Assembly: GCA_035624785.1 (NCBI GenBank)
Contig: DASPQV010000028.1
Coordinates: 1 to 64,000, forward strand
Direction: 5' to 3'
DNA: 64,000 bases
DNA from: JAJZNI01 sp035624785
GTDB taxonomy: Bacteria > Chloroflexota > Dormibacteria > Aeolococcales > Aeolococcaceae
The position numbers and the translations under genes are program-made. The notes under the pieces were generated by a model. The model was not told where the DNA came from. It made no database searches and worked only from the letters and a program-made list of their open reading frames with translations. This document shows, in pieces, positions 1-9,221 of the stretch; position 1 is the stretch's first letter, and the number at the start of each line of letters is the position of its first letter.

Positions 1-2
1 TG

Positions 3-209
3 CTCTACGCTGCGATCGCTGTTGCCAATGGGTTGACCCTGCCGATGCTGTCCGTCTCCATCCTGGCGCAGCTGCTCGTTATCACCAAGATCTTCCTGCC
101 CGTGCTGGCGGCGCTGATCTGCGCCTGGGGGCTGGCCGCGGCGGCAGAGCCCGGCCGGGCGCCGGCGCCGGAACCCAGGTGCGGCACTCCACAGACGGTG
201 GAGGTCTGA
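3..209 (+). CDS. C-terminal end of an unidentified membrane protein (partial)
   Basis: The reading frame is open from the window edge to a TGA at 207-209, giving the last 68 residues of a protein whose start lies outside the window. Two hydrophobic stretches are visible (about residues 1-30 and 31-46, the latter with ITKIFLPVLAALICAWGLA), followed by a short proline/alanine/arginine-rich tail. This fits the last one or two membrane helices and cytoplasmic tail of a polytopic transporter or similar protein. No family-specific motif remains, so no function is assigned. The competing minus-strand frame over 5-331 is low-complexity and looks like a shadow. Confidence 0.5.
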   Translation, partial: LYAAIAVANGLTLPMLSVSILAQLLVITKIFLPVLAALICAWGLAAAAEPGRAPAPEPRCGTPQTVEV

Positions 210-369
210 GCGCCTGCGGTCGCGAACCCGTCGACGCAGAGCTCGGCGGGCGCTGACCCCGGTCGCTGGCCTGGCTCGGCCCCCGCTACCACCCGGCTGG
301 GCATCCGGATCAACCAAGCCGGCTCACCCACGCCGCGGCCGGCCTGTCTCGCGGCGGGGTGGGGTCACG

Positions 370-1137
370 TCATCCGGTCAGGCGTGCCTTCCAGACCTCC
401 TCGGAGGGCCAGCGCCGCGACCAGTCCAGGGTCACGAATGAGTAGCGGCTCGCGGCCGCCTCGCCGGGGCGGACCTCGATCAGGTCCTCGACCGTGAAGC
501 CGCTGCCCCGGAGGAGCCGCACCATCTCGCCGTGGTTGAGGTGGAACTCGACGGACTCGTCGTCCGGCCATTCGAAGCGGTGCATGCCGAAGGCGGGTCG
601 CAGAAGCCGATCCGCGGCCGCGACGCCGTCGACGTCGGGAACGCAGAGCATGAGCAGCACGCTGTTCACCATGAAGATGAGCTGCCCGCCGCCACGGAGC
701 AGGCGCGCGGCTTCGGGGATCCACCGGTAGGGGTCGCACCAGATGCTCGCCCCATACTCGGAGATCGCGAGGTCGAAGCTGCGCTCGGGGAGCGGGACCG
801 CCTCGGCGCTGCCGTGGATGAGGGGGAACTCCAGGGCGAACTCGCGCTGGAGCTCGCGGGCGCTGGCCAGCTGCGCCTCCGAGTTGTCGATGCCGACCGC
901 CCGGGCGCCGCGCCGGGCGAGCCAGGCCGAGACGTACGCGGTGCCGCAGCCCAGCTCGATGACGTCGAGGCCGGCGACCTCCTCGGGGAGCAGGTGCAAG
1001 TCCGACTCCGGGACTCCCCAGATGCCCCAGCTGGGCTCGGACCGCGCCCATTGAAGGCGGCCCTGCTCCCGGTATTGATCCGCCAGGTGATCCCAGTACG
1101 CTCGGTTCCTGCGCGCGTGCTCGGGCAGCTCGCTCAC
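370..1137 (-). CDS. class I SAM-dependent methyltransferase
   Basis: A 255-residue protein with a Rossmann-type methyltransferase fold. The SAM-binding motif I reads VIELGCGTAYVSAWLA at about residues 59-74. The acidic strand-2 end (AVGIDN) and the post-II region (SFDLAISEYG) follow at the usual spacing. The N-terminus (ARRNRAYWDHLADQYREQG) is typical of the Methyltransf_11/UbiE-like group. The substrate cannot be told from sequence. The gene stands alone: about 160 bp separate it from the partial gene to the left and 265 bp from nadC on the right. It reads on the same strand as the NAD/pantothenate block but shows no coupling to it. Confidence 0.85.
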   Translation of the reverse strand: MSELPEHARRNRAYWDHLADQYREQGRLQWARSEPSWGIWGVPESDLHLLPEEVAGLDVIELGCGTAYVSAWLARRGARAVGIDNSEAQLASARELQREFALEFPLIHGSAEAVPLPERSFDLAISEYGASIWCDPYRWIPEAARLLRGGGQLIFMVNSVLLMLCVPDVDGVAAADRLLRPAFGMHRFEWPDDESVEFHLNHGEMVRLLRGSGFTVEDLIEVRPGEAAASRYSFVTLDWSRRWPSEEVWKARLTG

Positions 1138-1402
1138 CCCGCGAGCTTAGCGGCCGGCACCAGGAGGCGTGGGGGCGTGCTGAGCGCAGGTTTGCCGCGG
1201 GCGGTTCCACCCAGGGAGCTGACACCGCCCGGCCGGCACGAGGCTGCGTGCCAAGCGAGGCTTGGCGCAGGTGGCGGATGCAACGCCACCGAGCCAGGTC
1301 GGCGGCCCCCCGGGCCGGCGAGCGCAAGACCAGGCAGTCAGGCCGGCTCGACGTCCGGGCCGGAGCGGAGCACCTGCCCGTGCCGGCCCAATGTGCGGAG
1401 CC

Positions 1403-2269
1403 TCAGTACCGGGTCACCTTCATGGACATGTCGAGCGCCTCGGCGCTGTGGGTGAGCGCTCCCACCGAGATGAAGTCGACCCCGGCCAGCGCGTAGGCGC
1501 GAGCGTTGCCAGGCTGGACGCCGCCACTCACCTCGACGACCGCGCGGCCGCGGATCAGGCTCATGGCCTCGCGGACCTGTCCCGGGGAGAAGTTGTCGAG
1601 GAGGATACGGGGCGCCTTGTCGTTGAGGGCGATCTGGAGCTCCTGGAAGCAGCCGACCTCGACGATCAGCTCCTCGTTGGGGTAGGCCTTGCGCACCGCC
1701 CGCAATGCCGGGCTGACGCCGTTGGTGAGGGCGAGGTGAGTGTCCTTGATCAGCACCGCGTCGAAGAGCCCGTAGCGGTGATTGACGGCGCCGCCGATCC
1801 GGGTCGCGTACTTCTCGAGGGCGCGCAGGCCCGGGGTGGTCTTGCGCGTGTCCAGGATCTTGGCCTTGGTGCCCTCCACCGCCTTGACGTAGCGAGCCGT
1901 CAGGCTGGCGATCCCCGACAGGCGCTGGAGGAAGTTGAGGGCGACCCGCTCACCCTTGAGGATGGCACGGGCCGGACCGAAGAGACGGATCACGATCTGG
2001 TCGGCCTGGACGCGGTCACCATCCTTGGCCTTGGCATCGAACTGCACCCGCGGGTCGACCAGCTCGAAGACACGCCGGGCCACGCTGAGACCGCAGATCA
2101 CGCCGTCCTGCTTGCAGACCACCTTGCCCCGGCAGGTCATCTCGGCGGGGATCAGGGCGTCAGTGGTGACATCGCCGGGCCCGAGGTCCTCCTCGAGGGC
2201 GCGCCGGATCAGCTCATCCAGGTGCTCCGGGGCCAGCGGTTCAGCGATGGGTTGCAGGGTCGCAGTCAA
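1403..2269 (-). CDS. nadC: nicotinate-nucleotide pyrophosphorylase (carboxylating), quinolinate phosphoribosyltransferase
   Basis: Converts quinolinate and PRPP to nicotinate mononucleotide, CO2 and PPi, the third step of de novo NAD synthesis. The protein shows the family signatures ALEEDLGPGDVTTDALIP near the N-terminus, the arginine/lysine-rich PRPP segment TRKTTPGLRALEKYA, and the C-terminal barrel with VEVGCF, ILLDNFSP and VEVSGGV. I place the start at a TTG (2269-2267) because AGGAG lies 6 nt upstream and the resulting 288 residues match the family length. An ATG further upstream would add a tail unlike NadC. The first 29 nt overlap the end of nadB, which implies translational coupling. 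NadA is not in the window. Confidence 0.95.
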   Translation of the reverse strand: MTATLQPIAEPLAPEHLDELIRRALEEDLGPGDVTTDALIPAEMTCRGKVVCKQDGVICGLSVARRVFELVDPRVQFDAKAKDGDRVQADQIVIRLFGPARAILKGERVALNFLQRLSGIASLTARYVKAVEGTKAKILDTRKTTPGLRALEKYATRIGGAVNHRYGLFDAVLIKDTHLALTNGVSPALRAVRKAYPNEELIVEVGCFQELQIALNDKAPRILLDNFSPGQVREAMSLIRGRAVVEVSGGVQPGNARAYALAGVDFISVGALTHSAEALDMSMKVTRY

Positions 2270-3800
2270 GGCGGTCTCCTCTCTGTGAGCGCATGACACG
2301 GGAACCATGCCAGCGATCGCTGCTCGTGGGGAAGTCACTGCGGTGGTGGGCTCCCCGGCTCTCCTCGCGGTGAAGCGCGGCCTCACAGACGAGCCGTGCC
2401 GTGGTCAGGCCGAGGGCGGGCAGGGACGGCCGCCGCTCCTCGCCCATCCGGTCGATCACCGCCAGGGCAGCGCGGAGTCCCGCACCGGTCCGGCTGATGC
2501 CGCACGCGGACCACATCAGCTCGCGGAGCTCCTGGGCCGCGGCGATATCGCCCAGGCTCGGCGTCGCAGGCGCGCCGGGCAGCTCGTCAGCGCCGGCCGC
2601 CACCCGGCCGGCGCACGCCGCCGCCGCGGTCAGCCCCGCCCGGCGGCCGAACACGAGCCCCTCGAGCAGGGAGTTGCTGGCCAGCCGGTTGGCGCCGTGG
2701 ACCCCGGTGCGGGCCACCTCGCCGCAGGCGTACAGACCGGGGACGGTGGTGGCCCCGTCGAGGTCGGTGACCACCCCGCCGATGGTGTAGTGGGCGGCCG
2801 GTGCGATGGGGATCGGCGTGGTGGCGGGGTCGAGCCCGTGGCGCCGGCAGCTCCCCGCCACGGTGGGGAAGCGCGCCTCGAAGCCGTCCGCGAGTGGCCG
2901 GCAATCGAGCAGCACGGTGTCGCTCCCGCTGCACGCCAGCTCCTCGGCGATGGCCCGAGCGACAACGTCACGGGGGGCCAGCTCGCCTCGGGGGTCGGCG
3001 TCGAACAGGAAGCGGCGGCCCGCCGCGTTGACCACCAGTCCGCCCTCCCCTCGAACCGCTTCGCTGACCAGGAAGGGAGGAGCGCCTGGCAGTGCGGCCA
3101 CGGTGGGATGGAACTGGACGAACTCGAGGTCGGCGACGTCGGCTCCAGCCCGGTAGGCGAGGGCGACGCCGTCGCCGGTCGCGCCCGCCGGATTGGTGGT
3201 CAGTCGCCACAGCGCGGCCGCTCCGCCGGTCGCCAGCACCACGGCCGCGGCGCTCACCCGCCAGCGCCTCCCCGACTCCAGGTCGCTCAGCTCCACACCG
3301 ACACAGCCCGCCTCGCCGACCACCAGCCGGGTCGCCGCCTGGCCCTCGGCCACCGCGGCTCCGCTCCGGCGAAGCCGTTCGAGAAGGACCCTCTCGACGA
3401 CGGCGCCGGTGGCGTCCCCGCCGGCGTGGAGGACGCGAGCCCGGCTGTGTGCCGCCTCCCGGTGGAGGTCGAGCGCTCCGCCAGCACGGTCGAAAGCGAC
3501 GCCCCATCGCTCCAGCTCGGCGACCCGTGCCGGGGCCTCCTCCACCAGCAGCCGCACCGCCAGCTCGTCGCAGAGACCTCGCCCTGCCGCCAGGGTGTCC
3601 CGGAAGTGGAGGTCAGGGGAGTCGTCCGGACCCACCGCAGCGGCGATCCCGCCCTGCGCCAGCGGGGTGCATCCGGCCTCCAGGGGACCTTTGCTCACCA
3701 CCAGCACCCGGGCTCGAGGCACCGCGGCCAGGGTGGCGGCCAAGCCGGCGATGCCGCCGCCCAGCACCACGACGTCCGGGGCCGCTGCTTGCGAGATCAC
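2241..3800 (-). CDS. nadB: L-aspartate oxidase
   Basis: FAD enzyme that oxidises L-aspartate to iminoaspartate, the first step of de novo NAD synthesis. The dinucleotide-binding motif VVVLGGGIAGLAA sits at residues 10-22. Family motifs follow: CTPLAQGGIAAAVG, the active-site region EFVQFHPT, the HYTIGGV segment, and GANRLASNSLLEGLVFGRRAG near the FAD-contacting C-terminal part. At 519 residues it is normal for the fumarate reductase/NadB flavoprotein family. The last ~45 residues are arginine/histidine-rich and extend across the start of nadC. Product and gene order (nadB then nadC) agree with a NAD-synthesis operon. About 178 bp separate it from panC upstream, where a promoter may lie. Confidence 0.95.
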   Translation of the reverse strand: MISQAAAPDVVVLGGGIAGLAATLAAVPRARVLVVSKGPLEAGCTPLAQGGIAAAVGPDDSPDLHFRDTLAAGRGLCDELAVRLLVEEAPARVAELERWGVAFDRAGGALDLHREAAHSRARVLHAGGDATGAVVERVLLERLRRSGAAVAEGQAATRLVVGEAGCVGVELSDLESGRRWRVSAAAVVLATGGAAALWRLTTNPAGATGDGVALAYRAGADVADLEFVQFHPTVAALPGAPPFLVSEAVRGEGGLVVNAAGRRFLFDADPRGELAPRDVVARAIAEELACSGSDTVLLDCRPLADGFEARFPTVAGSCRRHGLDPATTPIPIAPAAHYTIGGVVTDLDGATTVPGLYACGEVARTGVHGANRLASNSLLEGLVFGRRAGLTAAAACAGRVAAGADELPGAPATPSLGDIAAAQELRELMWSACGISRTGAGLRAALAVIDRMGEERRPSLPALGLTTARLVCEAALHREESRGAHHRSDFPTSSDRWHGSRVMRSQRGDRLDCDPATHR

Positions 3801-3978
3801 AGAGCGGGTGATGCCGGCACCTCCGCCCGCGGCCCGTCGCTGCCGTCAGCGCGGGCAATCCCGGGCCGGCCGGCTCCGCCGCCCAGCGCCCCTCGAGAGG
3901 CGAGGTCCATGCGACTCACCGCGACCCGATGGATCCTCGACTTCACGACGAAGCGCAGCAACGCATCCCCTTTCCACG

Positions 3979-4944
3979 TCAGGGCCCGCTGGGGTCGACC
4001 CCCCGGTCGCCGACGGCCAGCCCCTCCTCGGCCCCCGGCACGACCCCATCGATCAGCCGGGTGCCGAATATTCTAGCAGCGATCGTGATTTCGCACCGAT
4101 CGTTCAGGCTTCCGACAGATTCGAAGGTGTCGGCGTCCACGGCGGCGATGTAGTCCACGACCAGGTCGGGGCTGTCGGCGAGGCGCTCTGCGGCGAAGTG
4201 GATCAAGGTCGTGGCATCCCTCTCGCCCCGGCGGTATGCGGCGCAGGCTGCGGCGAGCCCCCTGGGGATGGCCAGCGCCTGACGGCGCGCCTCCGGGCTC
4301 AGGTAGGCGTTGCGGCTCGAGATGGCCAGGCCGTCCGGGTCCCGCACCGTCGGGCAGACCACGATCTCGGTGCCCAGGTCGAGGTCACAGACCAGGCGGC
4401 GGATCAGGGCGCACTGCTGGGCATCCTTCTGGCCGAAGTAGGCGCGATCCGGGCGCGCGGCCGACAGCAGCTTGGCGACCACCGTCGCCACCCCCTCGAA
4501 ATGGCCGGGCCGGAAGGCACCCTCCAGGGTCTCGGTGACGGGGCCGGTGACCCGCACCCGGGTGGCGAAGCCGTCGGGGTACATGGTCTCGACGCTCGGG
4601 GCATACACCAGGTCGACGTCCTCCTCGGCGCAGAGGGTCAGGTCCGCGGCGAACGCGCGCGGATACCTCTGGTAGTCCTCGCCGGGACCGAACTGGGTGG
4701 GATTGACGAAGATGCTGACGGCGACGCGATCGCACTCGGCTCTGGCTCTCCGGATCAATGACCGGTGGCCGGCGTGCAGGGCCCCCATGGTCGGGACCAG
4801 ACCCACGGTCATCGCCCCGGCGCGAGCGTGGTCGGAGCTGCGCCGCAGCTCGGCTGGGTCGGTGATCACCGCTGCGCCCGGTCCCGAGGCGGAGCCGGGC
4901 GGTGGCATGGGCGTGACGGCTCGATCAGTGATAGGCGTGGGCAT
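3979..4944 (-). CDS. panC: pantothenate synthetase (pantoate--beta-alanine ligase)
   Basis: Condenses pantoate and beta-alanine with ATP. The nucleotidyltransferase HIGH-type motif PTMGALHAGH lies at residues 51-60 and NPTQF at 81-85. FGQKDAQQ and the KMSKS-equivalent LAISSRNAYLS follow, so the active site looks intact. The N-terminus is about 25 residues longer than in E. coli PanC and is proline/glycine-rich. A GTG at codon 26 (AVITDP) is a plausible alternative start; I keep the ATG because it overlaps the end of panB by 20 nt, as expected for a coupled pan operon. No panD is present next to it. Confidence 0.95.
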   Translation of the reverse strand: MPTPITDRAVTPMPPPGSASGPGAAVITDPAELRRSSDHARAGAMTVGLVPTMGALHAGHRSLIRRARAECDRVAVSIFVNPTQFGPGEDYQRYPRAFAADLTLCAEEDVDLVYAPSVETMYPDGFATRVRVTGPVTETLEGAFRPGHFEGVATVVAKLLSAARPDRAYFGQKDAQQCALIRRLVCDLDLGTEIVVCPTVRDPDGLAISSRNAYLSPEARRQALAIPRGLAAACAAYRRGERDATTLIHFAAERLADSPDLVVDYIAAVDADTFESVGSLNDRCEITIAARIFGTRLIDGVVPGAEEGLAVGDRGVDPSGP

Positions 4945-5725
4945 CGTCCGGGTAGCTCCCCGACCCCACCTCCGCGGCGAACTCGCGGGCCGCGGCCACC
5001 GCCTCGTCGCCGAGGCTGGCGAAGGTCTTGACGAACTTGGCGAGCGGACCGCGAGTGAGCCCGAGCATGTCGTGCACCACCAGCACCTGGCCGTCGCAGT
5101 CGGGCCCCGCCCCGATGCCTATGGTGGGGATGCGAAGCGACCCGGTGATGGATGCGCCCAGGGTGCGGGGCATGCCCTCGAGCACGATCGCGAAGGCGCC
5201 GGCCTCCTCGAGCGCGAGGGCATCGCTCTCGATCCGGGCCGCGGCATCAGCCTCCCTGCCCTGGACCCGATGGCCGCCGAAAGCGTTGACGAACTGGGGA
5301 GTGAGCCCGAGGTGGCCCATCACCGGGATGCCCCGCTCGGTGAGCTGTCGGGTCAGCCCGGCGATGCGACCCCCGCCCTCCATCTTCACGGCGTGCATCC
5401 CCGCCTGAAGAAAGCGAGCCGCGTTGCGAATCGCATCCTCGTCGGAGGCGTGATAGGCGCCGAAGGGCATGTCCCCCACCAGAAGCTGCTCCGGCGCCGC
5501 CCGGGCCACCGCGCGCGCGTGGTGGAGCATCTCCTCCATGGTCACCGGCAGCGTCGTCGGGTAGCCGAGCATCACCTGACCGAGCGAGTCACCGACCAGG
5601 ATGACCGGGATCTCGGCCTCGGCGAGGATCCGCGCCGTGGTGTAGTCGTAGGCGGTGAGCACCGCGAAGCGCTCGCCCCGGCGCTTGCGATCCTGGAGGC
5701 TGGTGATGGTCATCGGCATGTTCAC
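4925..5725 (-). CDS. panB: 3-methyl-2-oxobutanoate hydroxymethyltransferase (ketopantoate hydroxymethyltransferase)
   Basis: Transfers a hydroxymethyl group from 5,10-methylene-THF to alpha-ketoisovalerate to give ketopantoate. The TIM-barrel metal ligands are visible: D46 in VGDSLGQVMLG, D85 in VGDMPFG and E116 in VKMEGG. The catalytic glutamate is E183 in IVLEGMP. HLGLTPQ, GIGAGPDCDGQ and VLVVHDMLG complete the family pattern. The length of 266 residues is standard. The start ATG overlaps the stop of the upstream Rossmann/DUF2520 gene by 4 nt and the end overlaps panC by 20 nt, so the three genes form one translationally coupled unit. Confidence 0.97.
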   Translation of the reverse strand: MNMPMTITSLQDRKRRGERFAVLTAYDYTTARILAEAEIPVILVGDSLGQVMLGYPTTLPVTMEEMLHHARAVARAAPEQLLVGDMPFGAYHASDEDAIRNAARFLQAGMHAVKMEGGGRIAGLTRQLTERGIPVMGHLGLTPQFVNAFGGHRVQGREADAAARIESDALALEEAGAFAIVLEGMPRTLGASITGSLRIPTIGIGAGPDCDGQVLVVHDMLGLTRGPLAKFVKTFASLGDEAVAAAREFAAEVGSGSYPDDAHAYH

Positions 5726-6882
5726 TGCTCCTCGTGCGGTGGAGCCCCGGGTGTGGTGCTTCGCGTCGGTCCGGGCACTCTCGCGCCCTGACTGGCGCTC
5801 GGTGCCCTGGTCTCGGCGCGGTTGCGGCCCGCGCCTGTGCCCAACCTTCGCTCAGCCCGCACCCCCGCGTCTCCTGAACCGTATCCGCTGCCTGCGCTGA
5901 GCCTTCGCTCCGCACCCAGCCCCATGCCGCCTGAACGGTGTCCGTTGGCTGCCGGTGCGTTCTCCAGCAGGCGGGCGATCTCCTCGCGTCCCTCGGGACC
6001 TGCGAGGCGGAGCGTCTCCCGAGCGGTGACCCGGTAGAGGGCCTCCGCCTCGGGCAGTCCGTTGAGCGCCCCGAGGTGGCGGGCGACCGTGGCGGCGTCG
6101 CCACGGACGATCGGGCCGGTCAGCGCCGACCTGGGTCCGACCCGGCGCGCGCTGGCCACCGCCCCGGCCATCAGCGCGGCCAGCCCCTCCTCCGCCTCCT
6201 CGAGGCTCAGCCCGCTCCCCTCGAGCAGCTCCGCGGCGACGGCGAGCAGGGCGAGCGGCGCGTTGCCGGCCAGCACGGCGGCGGCGTGGTACAGCGCCCG
6301 GCCGCCGGGCTCGAGGGTGACCGGACGCCCGCCCACGTCCCGGGCGATCGCCTCCAGCCAGCCCAGGAGCGGGGGGTCGGCCTCGATCGCCATCAGGCTG
6401 CCCCGGAGCAGCGGAGCCGCGTCCTCGCCGGACAGCGACTGGAGCGGGTGGAGGCATCCCAGCGCCGCCCCGGTGCCACGCAACGTCATCAGGGCCTCGG
6501 AGCCGACGCAGGCGCTGCAGTGCGCGATACCCCGCCCCGCAAGCCCGGCACCGCTCTCGGCGATGACCGCCGCGACGCCGCTGATGGCGGTGTCGGGCAC
6601 GGTCAGGAGGGTGAGGTCAGCGGCCCGCACCGCCTCCAGCGGGGCGAACACAGCACGTGCACCGATCCGCGCCGCCAGCCTCGCTGAGCGCTCCGGGTCG
6701 CGGCTGCAGATCGTGACAACCCGGTAGCCGGCGCTGGCCAGGGCCACCGCCATCGCGGTCCCGGCCCGCCCCGCACCGACCACCCCGACGGTGGGATGCG
6801 AGCGGACCTCACCGGCTGCGCGGACGGCGCACGGTGCCGCCTCGGGCGCATCGCCCTCAGCCTGTCTCTCCGTCTCGGTCAC
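5722..6882 (-). CDS. Rossmann-fold/DUF2520 oxidoreductase-like protein
   Basis: The N-terminal half is a NAD(P)-binding Rossmann domain with VGVVGAGRAGTAMAVAL at about residues 32-48. It resembles F420/ketopantoate-reductase-type and 6-phosphogluconate-dehydrogenase-type folds. It is followed by a helical DUF2520 domain (residues about 150-300, with HPLQSLSG and ALYHAAAVLAGN). Proteins of this architecture are often next to panB/panC in Actinobacteria, and here the gene overlaps panB by 4 nt. A role as a ketopantoate reductase (PanE-like) is therefore attractive but unproven. The last ~75 residues are disordered, Gly/Ala/Arg-rich and built from a 57-bp tandem DNA repeat, so they are probably not catalytic. 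Confidence 0.83.
   Translation of the reverse strand: MTETERQAEGDAPEAAPCAVRAAGEVRSHPTVGVVGAGRAGTAMAVALASAGYRVVTICSRDPERSARLAARIGARAVFAPLEAVRAADLTLLTVPDTAISGVAAVIAESGAGLAGRGIAHCSACVGSEALMTLRGTGAALGCLHPLQSLSGEDAAPLLRGSLMAIEADPPLLGWLEAIARDVGGRPVTLEPGGRALYHAAAVLAGNAPLALLAVAAELLEGSGLSLEEAEEGLAALMAGAVASARRVGPRSALTGPIVRGDAATVARHLGALNGLPEAEALYRVTARETLRLAGPEGREEIARLLENAPAANGHRSGGMGLGAERRLSAGSGYGSGDAGVRAERRLGTGAGRNRAETRAPSASQGARVPGPTRSTTPGAPPHEEQ
5830..5943 (-). repeat. two-copy 57-bp tandem repeat inside the DUF2520 gene tail
   Basis: On the minus strand, unit 1 (5943-5887) begins GGACACCGTTCAGG and unit 2 (5886-5830) begins GGATACGGTTCAGG. Both share GAGCGAAGG and end in a GCNCAGGC motif. The unit length is a multiple of three (19 codons), so the reading frame is kept. 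The encoded segments share AERRLxxGxGxxxG. This is a diverged in-frame duplication in the non-conserved tail. Confidence 0.75.
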
Positions 6883-7041
6883 CTCGGATCCAAGCGGGCC
6901 AATCCGCGGCGCTCCCCGACCTAGCGCCGATCCGGACCTCGAGGCGCCGAGAGGCGTCCCCGGGCAGGTCGCTCGGCGGGTGCTCCGCGCTCAGTGTACG
7001 CCGGCTGGATCGGCGGACACGCCCCTCCTGCCGCGAACCAA

Positions 7042-7075
7042 ATTTTAGCCACTTCTGTCACAAACGTGTGGACGG
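7042..7075 (-). promoter_or_regulatory. possible promoter for the DUF2520-panB-panC unit
   Basis: The 293-bp stretch between ftsH and the DUF2520 gene holds no convincing gene. Its only AT-rich patch reads, on the minus strand, GTTTGTGACAGAAGTGGC followed by TAAAAT (-10-like, 7047-7042). No good -35 hexamer is seen at the usual 16-18 nt, so this is a weak call based mainly on base composition and position. Confidence 0.28.
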
Positions 7076-7175
7076 GGCCGCGCCCATTGCGGCGGATGAG
7101 GCTCTGCGCCTGCTTGCGCACCCAGGCCGAAATCGGGAGCACGCCAGCCCAGGGCCGGACGGCGCGCCGGAGAGC

Positions 7176-9026
7176 TCAGACGGCGGCTGCGGTTGCCTCG
7201 ACCCCGTCGATGATCTGCCGCATCTCGGCCGCCTCCATGGTCTCGACCTCGGTCAGCCGGGTGGCCAGGGCACGGAGCACCGGCTCACGGTTGCGGAGCA
7301 CCTCCTTGGCGCGGAGGAAGGCCTGCTCGACCAGGTGATGCACCTCCTGGTCGATCTCGGAGGCAATGTCCTCCGAGTAGTTCCGCTGCTCGCCGAGGTC
7401 GCGGCCGAGGAAGACCATCTCCTGGCGCTCGCCGAAGGTGCGGGGCCCGAGCTTGTCACTCATGCCCCACTCGGTGACCATCTTGCGGGCCAGGTCGGTC
7501 GCCTTGCGGATGTCGTCACTGGCACCGGTGGTGATGTTGGCCTCGCCGAGGACCAGGTCCTCGGCGCAGCGGCCGCCCAGGATCTGGGCCAGCTGGTCGA
7601 GCAGCTCCGCCTTGCTGACCAGGTACTTGTCCTCGGTGGGCAGCGACAGGGTCCAGCCCAGCGCCATGCCCCGGCTCACGATGGAGACCTTGTGCACCGG
7701 GTCGGTGTGCTCCAGGGTCATGCCCACCAGGGCGTGCCCCATCTCGTGGTAGGCGATGATCGACTTTTCCCGCTCGCTCATCATCCGGCTCTTGCGCTCA
7801 GGACCGGCGATGACCCGGGCGATCGCCTCCTCGAGGTGGGGCATGCTGATCAGCTTGCGGTTCTGGCGCGCCGCCAGGATCGCTGCCTCGTTGATGAGGT
7901 TGGAGAGGTCGGCGCCCGAGAAGCCGGGTGTCTGCTTGGCCAGGACCTCGAGGTCGACACCGGGGTCGAGCGGCTTGTTGCGGGCGTGGACCTCGAGGAT
8001 GGCACGGCGCCCGCGGATGTCCGGGCGGTCGAGCATCACGTGGCGGTCGAAACGCCCGGGGCGGAGCAGCGCCGGGTCGAGGACGTCGGGCCGGTTGGTG
8101 GCGGCGATGACGATGACGTGGGTCGACGTCTCGAAGCCGTCCATCTCGACCAGCAGCTGGTTGAGGGTCTGCTCGCGCTCGTCGTGCCCGCCGCCCAACC
8201 CGGCGCCGCGCTGGCGCCCGACGGCGTCGATCTCGTCCACGAAGACGATGCACGGCGAGTTCTTCTTTGCCTGGTCGAAGAGGTCGCGAACCCGGCTGGC
8301 GCCGACGCCCACGAACATCTCGACGAACTCGGAGCCGGAGATGCTGAAGAAGGGCACGCCCGCCTCCCCGGCCACCGCCTTGGAGAGCAGGGTCTTGCCG
8401 GTGCCCGGCGGGCCGACCAGGAGGACGCCCTTGGGGATGCGGGCCCCCACCGCCGTGAACTTGTCGGGGTACTTGAGGAATTCGACGATCTCGGAGAGCT
8501 CCATCTTGGCCTCGTCGACGCCGGCAACGTCCATGAAGGTCACCGAGGGCTTGTCGCCGGCGAGCAGCCGCGCCCGGCTGCGGCCGAATGACATCGCCTG
8601 GTTGTTGCCCGACTGCGTCTGGCGCAGGAACCACCAGAAGAAGAGGCCGACCATGGCGATGATCAGCAGGTTGGGCAGGATCCAGCTCAGGATGCTCGCT
8701 CCTCCGCTCGAGTCGTTGCTGAAGGTGTAGAAGTGGGCATTCTGGAACTCGCTGGTGGCCTCTTCGCTGGAGCCGACCGTGGTGCTGTACTGATTACCAC
8801 TATTGTCGGTCCAGGTCACGGTGCTGCCATCACCGCTGATCTCCGCGGACTTGATGGCGCCCGGGGCCGTGGGATCCTTGGTGTACTGGGCGACCGCCGA
8901 AGCCAGGAACCCGCTGCTCTTCGTGGCGGGACCGGATCCCGGGAAGTGGCCGTAGAGGAGCGCGAAGACGACGACGATCGAGAGCAGGATCAGGAGGTAG
9001 GTGAAGCCACGGCGGGACGTGCGCAT
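7176..9026 (-). CDS. ftsH: ATP-dependent zinc metalloprotease FtsH
   Basis: Membrane-anchored AAA+ protease that degrades misfolded membrane proteins and regulatory substrates. Numbering from the ATG at 9026: TM1 is residues 8-24, the extracytoplasmic domain 25-110, and TM2 114-134. The AAA domain has Walker A GPPGTGKT at 205-212, Walker B CIVFVDEID at 259-267 and the second region of homology (ATNRPDVLDPALLRPGRFD). The zinc site HEMGH is at 427-431. The 616-residue length is normal. An in-frame ATG 18 nt upstream (9044) is possible. I prefer 9026 because a TANNNT-type box (TATCCT) ends 8 nt before it, as in leaderless genes. tilS lies 195 bp upstream on the same strand. Confidence 0.96.
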   Translation of the reverse strand: MRTSRRGFTYLLILLSIVVVFALLYGHFPGSGPATKSSGFLASAVAQYTKDPTAPGAIKSAEISGDGSTVTWTDNSGNQYSTTVGSSEEATSEFQNAHFYTFSNDSSGGASILSWILPNLLIIAMVGLFFWWFLRQTQSGNNQAMSFGRSRARLLAGDKPSVTFMDVAGVDEAKMELSEIVEFLKYPDKFTAVGARIPKGVLLVGPPGTGKTLLSKAVAGEAGVPFFSISGSEFVEMFVGVGASRVRDLFDQAKKNSPCIVFVDEIDAVGRQRGAGLGGGHDEREQTLNQLLVEMDGFETSTHVIVIAATNRPDVLDPALLRPGRFDRHVMLDRPDIRGRRAILEVHARNKPLDPGVDLEVLAKQTPGFSGADLSNLINEAAILAARQNRKLISMPHLEEAIARVIAGPERKSRMMSEREKSIIAYHEMGHALVGMTLEHTDPVHKVSIVSRGMALGWTLSLPTEDKYLVSKAELLDQLAQILGGRCAEDLVLGEANITTGASDDIRKATDLARKMVTEWGMSDKLGPRTFGERQEMVFLGRDLGEQRNYSEDIASEIDQEVHHLVEQAFLRAKEVLRNREPVLRALATRLTEVETMEAAEMRQIIDGVEATAAAV

Positions 9027-9221
9027 GCCAGGCCAGGATAGCATGGCCCTGAATTCGCCCCCGATCTGGAGCGCGGCGCCCGGCGGGGGTGGGAGGAGCG
9101 GGCCGGATCGTCGGCGGCCGCCGGCGCCGGGCCGGCGGGGCGGAGCCGCGGCCGGCCGGGAGCGTTTGCCGGTGCGGTCGGGGTGAGCCTCAGGCCGGCT
9201 GGCTGCGGCCGGGTGCGCCGA

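Noticed and set aside
6921..7142. 73-codon minus-strand frame in the ftsH-DUF2520 gap
   Set aside because: No ribosome-binding site, and it spans the AT-rich patch that looks like promoter DNA; composition is not protein-like.
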